64,000 nt of DNA from CAVQDV01 sp963711375 (GTDB lineage Bacteria > Pseudomonadota > Gammaproteobacteria > Coxiellales > Coxiellaceae), in contig CAVQDV010000005.1 in assembly GCA_963711375.1 (NCBI GenBank), positions 2,480,001-2,544,000 on the forward strand. Direction: 5' to 3'. Positions within the stretch are counted from its first letter, which is position 1; each line of letters starts with the position of its first letter. Shown piece by piece: positions 1 to 8,517 of the stretch. A model generated the notes under the pieces. The model ran no database searches. It saw only the letters and a program-made list of their open reading frames with translations, and was not told where the DNA came from. A program made the translations under genes and the position numbers.

Positions 1-370
1 CGAGTGCATTTAAGGTGGAAGCACAGTTATTTAAAGAGGTTCCAAAGGCCATAGCCTTTTTCAAACCAAGCTCCTCTTTTACGGCACGCACAACAGAATG
101 GCCAAAGCGAGTGATTACCTTGGAGGTGTGCGCGTGAATGAGATATTTAATCGAATTTTTATCAACTTCCGTTTCCTCTAGTAGCTGCTCGACGGGTTTC
201 TTAATAAAGTCGACTAAATTAATGTTAGACGCGACTGGAACCTCCTTTAATCCATAAATTCGAGAAAAAACTTTGGCCTGTTCTACGCTTAAATTGAAAT
301 GCTCTCGATCGCGCTCCACACTTAAACGATTTTCGGGCACAAAATAGTTCACTTGTTCAATTGATAACAT
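1..370 (-). CDS. KAS III-like 3-oxoacyl-ACP synthase, N-terminal part (gene continues past the window edge)
   Basis: The first 123 codons read as a thiolase-fold ketosynthase of the FabH/KAS III type. The N-terminus has the family's opening beta-strand (LSIEQVNYFVPENRL), then a helix-rich insertion, and the visible end carries a Cys in LNNCAST that fits the active-site position of condensing enzymes. The ATG at 368-370 is preceded by a strong AAAGGAGGA Shine-Dalgarno site, so the start is secure although it lies 22 bases inside the end of the RND pump gene. It is the last visible gene of a long minus-strand operon. A carbon-carbon or ester-forming condensation on an acyl thioester is inferred from the family. 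The C-terminal His and Asn cannot be seen, so activity is unproven. Confidence 0.75.
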   Translation of the reverse strand, partial: MLSIEQVNYFVPENRLSVERDREHFNLSVEQAKVFSRIYGLKEVPVASNINLVDFIKKPVEQLLEETEVDKNSIKYLIHAHTSKVITRFGHSVVRAVKEELGLKKAMAFGTSLNNCASTLNAL

Positions 371-3366
371 CCGTCCTCCTTTGATTGATGGGTAAAATGA
401 AATAACTCATAAAGAACTGGTAATATGAATAAAGAAAAAATCGTTCCAAAAATCATTCCCGGTACAATGACCATGCCAAAGCTAAAACGGGCTTCAAATC
501 CCGGTCCTTTAATAATAATCATGGGTAAGGCTCCCAAAACCATTGCAAGAGTCGTCATCAAAATGGGGCGAAGCCGAATCGTGCAGGCATTCAATATGGC
601 CCTTTTTTTGCTAAGGCCTTTTTTGGAAAGAAGATTGGCGAATTGCGTAATTAAAATGCCATGCTTGCTCACCATACCACTTAAGACTAAGAATCCAATT
701 TGGGTATAAATATTGATGTTAGTTAAACCGAGCTTCATAGGGATAATTGCACCAAGTACCGCCATGGGAACACTGCCTAATAAAATAATTAAGGGATCCA
801 TAAAGCTTTGAAATTGCAAAGAGAGAACCATAAAAATAACAAAAAATGAAGCTAGGAATAAATATAAAATTCGGTTACCTTCAAATATAAATTCCCGTGA
901 GTTACCGGAAAAATCATAAGAAATGGATTTTGGTAATAGGGGTGTAGCCTTACTTCTAAAAAATTGAATTCCTTCCGATAGGGAATGCCTTGGAAACATG
1001 ACTGCTGAAATTGTCACAGAATTAAATTTTTGAAATTGATTAAAAAGACCTGGATAAACTAGTTTTTTTTCATTAGCCAAGCTAGATAGAGATATTAATT
1101 TTTCATTATCATTTTTAACATACATATTGTCGATAAAATTCGGATCCTTCTTTATGCTCGGCGATGCTTGAACAATAACTGGATATAATTCATCATTCAC
1201 ACTTACATACTGAACCGTGTTTTCACCAAATAAATTCTGAATCGAACTTTCTAGACTATTTAAGGAAACACCCATTACGTTGGCGGCTTCTCGATCAATA
1301 TTGAGCTCGAGCATGGGCACATCATAGTGAAGATCTTTATCCAGGAACATAAAAAGGCCACTTCTTTCTCCTTTTTCAATGATGATATCAGCTAGCGTAT
1401 TAAGTTCGCGATAATTTCCCTTGGATTCTAGGACGAATTCAAGGGGCATACCTTGTGTTCCCGGCATTAAAGAAGGAACTAGCGTAACAGCATTTAAATT
1501 TGGATCTTTATTTATCAGAGACTGTAAAGCTCCTCGCCATTTTGTGCTTGAACGAATAAAGGAAAGCAGTTGATGCTCACTCGGAATTCCAACAATGATG
1601 CTATAGCCTCTTATTTCAGGCATTTTTCGATAAATTTCCTCAAGTTTTTCCGCATTGTTTAATAAAAAATGGGTATTGCTCGAATTTGGGGCTGCTGCAA
1701 TCACTTCTAATAAACCAGCATCGATCTTGGGAGCAAATTCTTTTGGGGTTTCGGCATAGGTATAAATCGCGCCAAAGCTGGATAAAATCCATACTGCCAT
1801 CACTACTTTTTTGTGACAAAAAAGCCTCTTCAAGAGATAAAGATAATTCGCTTTCAAATGATAAAGATATTTATTAGGCTTTTTATTTGATTTTGAGTCC
1901 AGTAGTTTTGTGCTTAACATAGGAATCAAGGAAAGCGAAATAAGACCTGAAATTAAAATACTACCCACCAAAGTGATGGAAAATTCAAGAAATAATTCGC
2001 CGGTAATTCCGCCTAAAAAGCCAATAGGAAAAAATAATGCACCCAGCGTGAGTGTCATCGCAATAACAGGAAACACAATTTCCCGTGTGCCAAAGAGAGC
2101 CGAATCTAATATCGATCTTCCCATTTCGATATGGCGAATAATATTTTCCAAGACCACGATGGCATCATCGACCAAGAGTCCCATCACCAAAATCATGGCC
2201 AGCAAGGTCAAAATATTAATAGAAGCCCCAAAAAACCAGAGCAAAATCCCGGTTCCCAATAAAGAAATCGGTATGCTTAGTACAATAAGAAATGCCGAGC
2301 GAGAGTTCGAGAAAAAAATAAACGTCAAAGCGCAGACGATGATAAGGGAAATCAAAATAGTTTTAAGCATTTCAAGCATAACAGAAATCAGATAGGTTCG
2401 TCCATTAACGAGTTCATGTACCGATATTGTGGATGGAATTTCTTTTTTAATCCTATGGAGGAAAGACTCCATTTTTCCAAGAGTTTTTAGCATATTTTCT
2501 TTAGTTGAAATTTTGGTGGAAAGCAATACTGCCCGATGTCCCTGATAAAAAGTGTGAATCTTTTCGGTTTCAGGACCCCAGCCTATTGTGGCAACATCGG
2601 ATAAATGTACCCCATTTTGATGCTTATTATTCAGAACAATTTGACGTAATTGCGAAACTGAGGTCATACCCGTTTTCAAATTGACCATTTCTTGCGTCTC
2701 TTCTCCTTCGATAACGCCGCTGCTATCCGTTCGATTTTGCATTTCTAAGGCAGTAAGCACATCATCAGTGGATATATGAAAACCTGCCATTTTGTCAGAA
2801 TTCAATTTTATGTTTATGGCGGGACTCGGACCTAGCACTTGAATCGAAGAAACTCCCGATATCGCTTCAAATTGGGGTTTGATGTATCGCGTTAAATAAT
2901 CGCTTAGATTTTCAGGACTTAAGTCCTTGCTTGTGAAGGCGAGAAGCCAATCTGGATTTTCATTGGAATCTACAGTCGTTACCATCGGCTCGTGTATTTC
3001 AGCCGGCAAATTGGCACGAATCCCCTGGATATCTTCCAAAATTTTAATATTAGAATTTTCAACTTTGGTTCCCATTTTAAAATGAATTTCAATAGTGGCA
3101 TTACCCGCCTGACTCGAGGAAGTGATGTAATCCACCGACTCAAGATTATTTAGAGAATCCAAAATTTTTCCAGTAACAAAATTTTTCATGGTCAAAGCAG
3201 TGGCACCAGGATAATCAACGCTAATTTGGATGATGGATGCCTCAATCTTCGGAAATAGGCGAATATCGAGATTAGCAAAAGCGACAACACCAAAAACCAG
3301 AAGGCATAAACTAAGCGAAATTGACGAAATTGGGTTTTTGATAAAAAAATCTGTCCAAGACTTCAT
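349..3366 (-). CDS. RND-family efflux pump, inner-membrane subunit (AcrB/MdtB-like)
   Basis: This 1005-residue protein has the length and layout of HAE-1 RND pumps: an N-terminal membrane helix (residues 12-32), a large periplasmic porter region (about 35-330), a block of membrane helices, a second porter region and a final helix block. The proton-relay motif GLLVDD is at 396-401 with both Asp residues, and SKHGIL in the second half keeps the relay Lys. It would export lipophilic or amphiphilic compounds using the proton gradient, together with the fusion protein encoded 1 base upstream. An outer-membrane TolC-type partner is not in the window. Its place between an acyl-ligase/fusion-protein pair and an overlapping KAS III gene suggests export of the operon's product rather than general drug efflux. 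Confidence 0.93.
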   Translation of the reverse strand: MKSWTDFFIKNPISSISLSLCLLVFGVVAFANLDIRLFPKIEASIIQISVDYPGATALTMKNFVTGKILDSLNNLESVDYITSSSQAGNATIEIHFKMGTKVENSNIKILEDIQGIRANLPAEIHEPMVTTVDSNENPDWLLAFTSKDLSPENLSDYLTRYIKPQFEAISGVSSIQVLGPSPAINIKLNSDKMAGFHISTDDVLTALEMQNRTDSSGVIEGEETQEMVNLKTGMTSVSQLRQIVLNNKHQNGVHLSDVATIGWGPETEKIHTFYQGHRAVLLSTKISTKENMLKTLGKMESFLHRIKKEIPSTISVHELVNGRTYLISVMLEMLKTILISLIIVCALTFIFFSNSRSAFLIVLSIPISLLGTGILLWFFGASINILTLLAMILVMGLLVDDAIVVLENIIRHIEMGRSILDSALFGTREIVFPVIAMTLTLGALFFPIGFLGGITGELFLEFSITLVGSILISGLISLSLIPMLSTKLLDSKSNKKPNKYLYHLKANYLYLLKRLFCHKKVVMAVWILSSFGAIYTYAETPKEFAPKIDAGLLEVIAAAPNSSNTHFLLNNAEKLEEIYRKMPEIRGYSIIVGIPSEHQLLSFIRSSTKWRGALQSLINKDPNLNAVTLVPSLMPGTQGMPLEFVLESKGNYRELNTLADIIIEKGERSGLFMFLDKDLHYDVPMLELNIDREAANVMGVSLNSLESSIQNLFGENTVQYVSVNDELYPVIVQASPSIKKDPNFIDNMYVKNDNEKLISLSSLANEKKLVYPGLFNQFQKFNSVTISAVMFPRHSLSEGIQFFRSKATPLLPKSISYDFSGNSREFIFEGNRILYLFLASFFVIFMVLSLQFQSFMDPLIILLGSVPMAVLGAIIPMKLGLTNINIYTQIGFLVLSGMVSKHGILITQFANLLSKKGLSKKRAILNACTIRLRPILMTTLAMVLGALPMIIIKGPGFEARFSFGMVIVPGMIFGTIFSLFILPVLYELFHFTHQSKEDGCYQLNK

Positions 3367-3367
3367 A

Positions 3368-4402
3368 TCATCTCTCCAGCCTTACACTGGCACCATCAAA
3401 TAGTTTCTGCTGTCCTTCAGAAACAACTTGATTATCTTGTGTTAAACCCGAAATTACTTCAACATAAGAGCCGATTCGTGGGCCGGTTTTTATAGACTGA
3501 CGACGAACTAAGCCATGCTCAAATAAATATACAAATTGTCCTTCTGGAGAATAATTAATTGCTGACTCATGAATAAAAAGAGCTGGATTTGATTTACCTA
3601 AATTGATGAGCACCTTCAAATACATTCCCGGTAACAGAGCCGAATTAGGTGAGATTATTTCTGCACGAACATTTAAGCTTTGGGTATCCGAAGATATTTT
3701 GCTCGCTATAGAAACAATTTTCCCAGTAACATTTAGTTTATCTTTATTTTCTCCTCTTAACTCAACATCTTGACCGATAGAAATAAGGGAAGAAAAGTGT
3801 TGAGTGACAGAAAAATCAACATAGAGTTTATTTAAATTACATAAATAAACTATCTGTGCACCTGAGGGAAGATATTGCCCCAGCGATAATCGATTAATCC
3901 CCAATTTTCCGGAAAAAGGTGCTCGAATGATTGTTTTATCTAATTCCGCCTCATCGAACTCACATTGAGACTTTAATTGATTCATTGTCGAATTCAATTG
4001 ATCTATCTCCGAACTTGAAATTGCACCATTTTTAAATAATCGATGATATCGAAAATATTGTCTCGTTGAATACCGATATTTTTCCAAATCTTCCTTCAGT
4101 TTCGATTTTAAATCGGCATCTGAAAGCTGGAATAGAAGATCGCCCTTCTCTACAATTTCTCCCGAATGAAAATAAATGGCATTTACAATACCCGCTACCG
4201 GAGGACTTATTTCAATACCTTGATCCGCACTCACCATTCCAATTACCGAGATACTGGGACGGAACGACATGATTTTCACCGATTCAATTTTAATAATAGG
4301 ACTTTGTTCCATCGGCTTTACCGATTTTTCATTCATATGATAAAGGCATACTGCGAAACCAATACAAACGACACTCGTCAAGCCTAGTCGAAGAATCTTC
4401 AT
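3368..4402 (-). CDS. RND efflux periplasmic adaptor (HlyD/AcrA-type membrane fusion protein)
   Basis: A 344-residue membrane fusion protein. Residues about 5-24 form one hydrophobic anchor or signal segment. A split biotinyl-lipoyl domain follows (ISPPVAGIVNAIYFHSGEIV near 65-84 and IRAPFSGKLGI in the second half), separated by a helical hairpin of about 70 residues, then beta-barrel and membrane-proximal domains ending at VSEGQQKLFDGASV. It would link the RND pump to an outer-membrane channel. The gene starts 3 bases after the acyl-CoA ligase stop and ends 1 base before the pump start, so the three are almost certainly co-transcribed. Confidence 0.93.
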   Translation of the reverse strand: MKILRLGLTSVVCIGFAVCLYHMNEKSVKPMEQSPIIKIESVKIMSFRPSISVIGMVSADQGIEISPPVAGIVNAIYFHSGEIVEKGDLLFQLSDADLKSKLKEDLEKYRYSTRQYFRYHRLFKNGAISSSEIDQLNSTMNQLKSQCEFDEAELDKTIIRAPFSGKLGINRLSLGQYLPSGAQIVYLCNLNKLYVDFSVTQHFSSLISIGQDVELRGENKDKLNVTGKIVSIASKISSDTQSLNVRAEIISPNSALLPGMYLKVLINLGKSNPALFIHESAINYSPEGQFVYLFEHGLVRRQSIKTGPRIGSYVEVISGLTQDNQVVSEGQQKLFDGASVRLER

Positions 4403-4405
4403 CCA

Positions 4406-5929
4406 TTAGACTCGATTTTCTATAAATTGTTGGCGTAATAATTTTTTATCAACTTTTCCATTTGAATTTTTCGGAAAATTAGACACAATTTCTAAATATT
4501 TTGGGATTTTTTCAATGGAAAGATGTTCTCGGAAAAATTGTTTAAGCTCATCTATAGAAACATTTCCATCCGTGATTAAAAAAACCGAAATAGCGGTGCC
4601 AAGAAAATCATCTTCCACACCAATAACTGCTACCTCTTTTATTCCGGGTATTTTTAAAAGGATAGCCTCAATTTCGAGTGGACTCACTTTAACCCCTCTC
4701 GATTTGAGCATTTCATCGCCCCTTCCGTGTAAATAGAGAAAACCTTCTTCGTCTAACCAACCATAGTCGCCGGTATACAATATTTTTTCCCCTGGCCATA
4801 AACCTTCTCGCAATTTTTCTGCTGTTTTATCCGGTTTATTCCAATAACCTTGCATCACAGCCGCCCCTCGAATCACAATTTCACCGATTTCATTAGCCTT
4901 AAGTCGAGATCCACTTTCATTAACCACCCAAAGTTCCGAGTTCGGAATGGCAAGCCCTACACTCATTGGCTTTTCTTGAATTTTGTCGGGAGGCAAATAG
5001 GTACAACGTTTACATTCGGTTAATCCATACATTGAATAAATGTTGGCTAGAGGAAAAATATCATTCAGCATTTCGATATGTTTTTGATTAAGCGCGGCTC
5101 CGGTATTGGTCACAGATCGTACGCTTGAAAGATCAAAATTAAACCGACGATAATGCCCATAAAGTATGGGCACCATCGACGGAACCACAGGAAAAATACT
5201 CGCTTTTTGCTTAGCAATTTTTTTCAATACCTGCAGTGGTAATTGAAAATCAGCTTCCAAAATTAAGGTTGCACCTACCGAAAATGCCATAATCATCTGA
5301 TAAAGCCCATAATCAAAAGATATCGGCAATGCACAGAGGATGCGATCATTGGATTCATATTTTAGATAGCGATGGATAGAAGCTGTTGCAGAAAGCATAT
5401 TCCGATGGTTTAACATTACCCCTTTTGGTTCACCCGTTGAGCCAGAGGTGTAAATGATAGAGGCTAAATCAACGTCTAGAATGGAATTGCCAGAAACGAA
5501 AAGATTTTCACTTTGCGAATTGAATGTGGGATCAGAGAAAAAATCGCCTTCAACGCTAATGATTTTTGTAATTCCAGCTCCAATGCTTTTGTGTTCTGGA
5601 AGGCAAATCCAAACAGAGGGTTTTGCATCTTTAATGATGTATTGAAAATTAGCGTCACTCGTCTTGGGATGAATAATCGAGGCGATAGCGCCCAATCTCA
5701 AGGTCGACCAAAAAGCAATAATTGAGAATGCTGAATTTCCAGCACTGATAATGACCCTATCCCCTTTTTTAACACCTAAAAAATATAAATAGGAGCTTAA
5801 TTTGTCGATATATTTAAAAATTTGAGAATAGCTTAACTCTTCCGTTGGGGTCTTTAAACCGATCGCATTTGAAAATCGTTGAACTGTATTCAGTAAATAA
5901 TCTATTAAATTTGTGGGATAATCATGCAT
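4406..5929 (-). CDS. AMP-forming acyl-CoA/acyl-ACP ligase
   Basis: A 507-residue ANL-superfamily adenylating enzyme. It shows the P-loop IIYTSGSTGEPKGVM, the A5 motif MYGLTE, the A7/A8 region YTGDYGWLDEEGFLYLHGR with the hinge, and the catalytic Lys in NSNGKVDKK near the C-terminus. The ATG at 5929 is chosen because AAAGGAG stands 8 bases upstream; this start overlaps the acyl-CoA dehydrogenase stop by 8 bases, whereas the longer frame would overlap by about 100. It probably activates a carboxylic acid and loads it on the ACP encoded four genes upstream. Ligases of this type also occur in exosortase-A-associated and NRPS-starter operons. Substrate is not predictable by eye. Confidence 0.9.
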   Translation of the reverse strand: MHDYPTNLIDYLLNTVQRFSNAIGLKTPTEELSYSQIFKYIDKLSSYLYFLGVKKGDRVIISAGNSAFSIIAFWSTLRLGAIASIIHPKTSDANFQYIIKDAKPSVWICLPEHKSIGAGITKIISVEGDFFSDPTFNSQSENLFVSGNSILDVDLASIIYTSGSTGEPKGVMLNHRNMLSATASIHRYLKYESNDRILCALPISFDYGLYQMIMAFSVGATLILEADFQLPLQVLKKIAKQKASIFPVVPSMVPILYGHYRRFNFDLSSVRSVTNTGAALNQKHIEMLNDIFPLANIYSMYGLTECKRCTYLPPDKIQEKPMSVGLAIPNSELWVVNESGSRLKANEIGEIVIRGAAVMQGYWNKPDKTAEKLREGLWPGEKILYTGDYGWLDEEGFLYLHGRGDEMLKSRGVKVSPLEIEAILLKIPGIKEVAVIGVEDDFLGTAISVFLITDGNVSIDELKQFFREHLSIEKIPKYLEIVSNFPKNSNGKVDKKLLRQQFIENRV

Positions 5930-7052
5930 TTCTATTCTCCTTTGTAGAGTTGCGATAGCCTTGATAAATATTTCTGAGCTGCATGGTGGTCGTACCTTCC
6001 ATGAATTCAAACCCGAAGACATCTCGATACCATTTCATCAACAAGGGATGCCTTTGGACGGCATTCACCCCAAAGCCTTTAATCACTTCTATCGTTACTT
6101 TTTCAGCCAAGTGAGTGGCCTTTACTTTCGCAATAGATGCAAAAGAATTATCTGAGGGATCCTCATCAACACGCGCGGCACAGGCGTAAAGAAGAGAACG
6201 GATTAAAGAAATTTCAGCATCCATTTTTGATATGGGTATCGCCTCTCGCTCTTGAAAATCATTTAGGTTTTCTTTTGCATAATCGAGAACAGCTTGGGCA
6301 TGCCCTAAAGCAAAGGCGGCCACTGCTGGTCTCATGCGATTAAACGTTTTCATCATCGCCATCATTCCACTTTTCATTGGGCTCAAATGAAGCCCTAAAA
6401 TATTTTCATTTTTAATTTCCAATTCATTAAATATAATTCTTGCTAAACACGCCCCACGAAGCCCCAGCATATCCAAGGGAATTCGTTCTACTTCTGGCCT
6501 ATTTAATTCTTCGCTTGTGAGTAAGACCGAGCAAACACCTAAGGGTCCTGCCGAACGTCGAGCCATGACGATTCCAATAGGAGCATCCGCCCCGTGACCG
6601 ATGAAGCATTTTTCGCCATTTAAAACAAATCCTGCATTACCTTTGGACTTAAGAGTCGTCTCCATTTGTGCCGCATCCGACCCCCGGCCTGGCTCTGTCA
6701 CGGCTAAAAATGTGCTGCAGCGATGCTGCTTTAAATAGGAAAAAAACCGCTGTTTTTGATCAGAATCTCCAAGCTCTCTCAAAATAAGTCCTGCAAGTGA
6801 AGGCCCAGGGGCTGCCAAGGTCACACCCGCATCCCCATAAGATAAGGCCTCAATTAACTGAGTTCTTTGCAAGCAATTGCTATCTTGATCTTCACATAAA
6901 TTTTTAAAAATGGGCCCATCAATACAGTCCAAAATAGCACTCGGATTTTGATCAACTTCTAAAGCGATGTTTCTAAATAAATTGATACCTTCCAAAATAT
7001 TTTTTGGGAAATACATTTTGGCATGCTGCTCATTTATTTTAGTGTTACTCAT
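5922..7052 (-). CDS. Acyl-CoA dehydrogenase family flavoenzyme
   Basis: A 376-residue protein of normal family length with the FAD-binding signature VTEPGRGSDAAQ near residue 117-128, a central beta domain, and the C-terminal EGTTTMQLRNI, which places the catalytic Glu as in medium-chain dehydrogenases. It is expected to introduce a double bond next to a thioester carbonyl. Its partner ligase follows with an 8-base overlap and an ACP lies upstream, a set that in other pathways oxidises an ACP-bound starter acid or aminoacyl group; this role is inferred. The start ATG comes 1 base after the preceding gene's stop and its own ribosome site is weak (GAATTAAA), suggesting translational coupling. 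Confidence 0.9.
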   Translation of the reverse strand: MSNTKINEQHAKMYFPKNILEGINLFRNIALEVDQNPSAILDCIDGPIFKNLCEDQDSNCLQRTQLIEALSYGDAGVTLAAPGPSLAGLILRELGDSDQKQRFFSYLKQHRCSTFLAVTEPGRGSDAAQMETTLKSKGNAGFVLNGEKCFIGHGADAPIGIVMARRSAGPLGVCSVLLTSEELNRPEVERIPLDMLGLRGACLARIIFNELEIKNENILGLHLSPMKSGMMAMMKTFNRMRPAVAAFALGHAQAVLDYAKENLNDFQEREAIPISKMDAEISLIRSLLYACAARVDEDPSDNSFASIAKVKATHLAEKVTIEVIKGFGVNAVQRHPLLMKWYRDVFGFEFMEGTTTMQLRNIYQGYRNSTKENRNA

Positions 7053-7053
7053 T

Positions 7054-7494
7054 TTAATTCACCAAATAATTTTGATTAATGACTTCGAAGGTGAAAAGCA
7101 TATTGTAAACATTGTTTCGAATAAATGCTCTTGCACCCGCCAATTTTGCCAAGTTCATACACATTTGTCGGATGAGATCAACCATGATCTTGCGTGAGGA
7201 TTTCGTTACCTTTTTAAAAGTTATCGTTAAAAGCTGTCTATTTGCTGCTAGGTCGCCAAACTGGCATCGAACCGTATCTTGTTGGCCAATTTTAAGACCT
7301 TGAGATTCACGATGATTCAAATATTTATGAATCTTTTCCATAAATAAGTCGATCCATTTTATTTCCTCAGTTAGTAAAGCTGAATAGAATTCTTGAGAGT
7401 TAGCAGTGAGTTTTTTCAATACTTCATTTTCAAATCTCGAAAAATGTTCAGAAAAATTCAATGAATTACAATAGCTCAAATCATCGATATTCAC
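7054..7494 (-). CDS. Unrecognised operon protein, 146 aa
   Basis: I do not recognise a family. The protein is mostly helical in appearance, with a charged N-terminal half and a basic, Cys-containing segment in the second half (VDLIRQMCMNLAKLAGARAF). No signal peptide, membrane helix or metal motif is evident. The start is a GTG at 7492-7494 backed by AGGGAGGT 8 bases upstream, lying 2 bases after the ketosynthase-like gene and 1 base before the acyl-CoA dehydrogenase gene. That position argues for a pathway role, for example an accessory subunit of the dehydrogenase, but this is only context. Confidence 0.7.
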   Translation of the reverse strand: MNIDDLSYCNSLNFSEHFSRFENEVLKKLTANSQEFYSALLTEEIKWIDLFMEKIHKYLNHRESQGLKIGQQDTVRCQFGDLAANRQLLTITFKKVTKSSRKIMVDLIRQMCMNLAKLAGARAFIRNNVYNMLFTFEVINQNYLVN

Positions 7495-7496
7495 GA

Positions 7497-8270
7497 TTAA
7501 TACCTCCCTAACAAAAAACCATAATCTAAACTCTCAATGTCTGAGATTGTGAGCATAAAATGAGATTTTTCACGTGGCTTTATCGATTCTTGGTAAATAA
7601 TAGGCCTAAGTACTTCGGCACAATTTAAATAGGGGAAATCCGTAGTCATAAATCCAACGTTATATTCAGCCGCCTTGGATATTTTCCCTGCAAAAAATAG
7701 TGCATCTCGATCTGGCGATATTTTGGCATGAATAAAATCGATACCCTTCGATTTTTCGCCCTTTTTAATAAAAATGCCCAATGCACTTGATTTTTTGGGA
7801 CGATTCTTAAGAGAATTTTTAGGTACTGGGATCGTAGTTTGATCGATACACAGCAGTAAAGCATTGCTGATGTCGCCATGGTTAAAATAACTATTAATGA
7901 TTTTTATAGCCATGATAGGAGACAAAATTCCTTGATCACAAATATCCAGTGTTTTCCCGGTTATTCCATATCGACTGCAAAAATAAGCGCCTGCTGAATG
8001 TTCAGGATCAAACTCGGGCGTCCACGAACAAACCATTAGAAGCTCTAAATCTTTTAAAATGCCATCGGCTTCACATTGTTTCAAAACCGCATCACCCAAT
8101 TCTGCATAAGTATGCTGACTTCCGCTTTGAAAGGAGCTTGGATCTGGTCCTTCCAATTCAAGACGTTCATATAAATCTCGATAAAATCGAACAAATCGTT
8201 CTCGAGGCATCCTGACAGGATGGGGTGTTAAATCGCCATAATAATTTTTAATGATATTCAGATTAGGCAT
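7497..8270 (-). CDS. Ketosynthase-like (thiolase-fold) protein, probably lacking the active-site cysteine
   Basis: A 257-residue protein that resembles condensing enzymes in the stretch CSWTPEFDPEHSAGAYFCSR...DICDQGILSPIMAIKII, where a nucleophilic Cys would be expected about where ICDQGILS now stands; by eye the position holds Gly or Gln, with Cys three residues earlier. It is shorter than normal KAS III (about 320-330 residues). It could be a non-catalytic partner of the KAS III-like protein at the end of the operon. The ATG at 8270 is preferred because GAGGAAG lies just upstream; it overlaps the ACP gene by 8 bases. Family assignment is by pattern only. Confidence 0.6.
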   Translation of the reverse strand: MPNLNIIKNYYGDLTPHPVRMPRERFVRFYRDLYERLELEGPDPSSFQSGSQHTYAELGDAVLKQCEADGILKDLELLMVCSWTPEFDPEHSAGAYFCSRYGITGKTLDICDQGILSPIMAIKIINSYFNHGDISNALLLCIDQTTIPVPKNSLKNRPKKSSALGIFIKKGEKSKGIDFIHAKISPDRDALFFAGKISKAAEYNVGFMTTDFPYLNCAEVLRPIIYQESIKPREKSHFMLTISDIESLDYGFLLGRY

Positions 8271-8517
8271 ATACTTCCTCACAAACATAATTTGTGATGG
8301 ATTCCAGTGTCTCTAAGTCGTTCATCTCCAGAGTATCGGGATCAACATTAAATCCCGTTATGGAATCTTCAAGTGCTAGTAAAAATGTCAGAGACGACAT
8401 AGAGTCCAATCCCAGATCATCTTTTAATTTTGAATTATTATCGATAATATTAATGCCACTTAAATTAAGCGTTTTTACTAAAGCTATCTTAATTTTTGAT
8501 GTAATTTCATCTCTCAT
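8263..8517 (-). CDS. Acyl carrier protein
   Basis: An 84-residue stand-alone carrier protein. The phosphopantetheine attachment motif is DLGLDSM with Ser39, followed by an acidic helix II and the usual acidic surface (DPDTLEMNDLETLESI). It would carry the acyl or aminoacyl intermediate of this operon while the ligase, dehydrogenase and condensing enzymes act on it. Its ATG overlaps the decarboxylase stop in an ATGA arrangement (8514-8517), typical of translational coupling. It lacks fusion to any other domain and is distinct from the ACP domains in the PKS genes at the other end of the window. Confidence 0.92.
   Translation of the reverse strand: MRDEITSKIKIALVKTLNLSGINIIDNNSKLKDDLGLDSMSSLTFLLALEDSITGFNVDPDTLEMNDLETLESITNYVCEEVYA

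Noticed and set aside
3366..3368. TolC-type outer-membrane partner for the RND pump
   Set aside because: Looked for next to the pump pair and elsewhere in the window; none found.
5929..6022. Longer N-terminus for the acyl-CoA ligase at 4406
   Set aside because: It would overlap the dehydrogenase gene by about 100 bases and has no ribosome site, while the ATG at 5929 has AAAGGAG.
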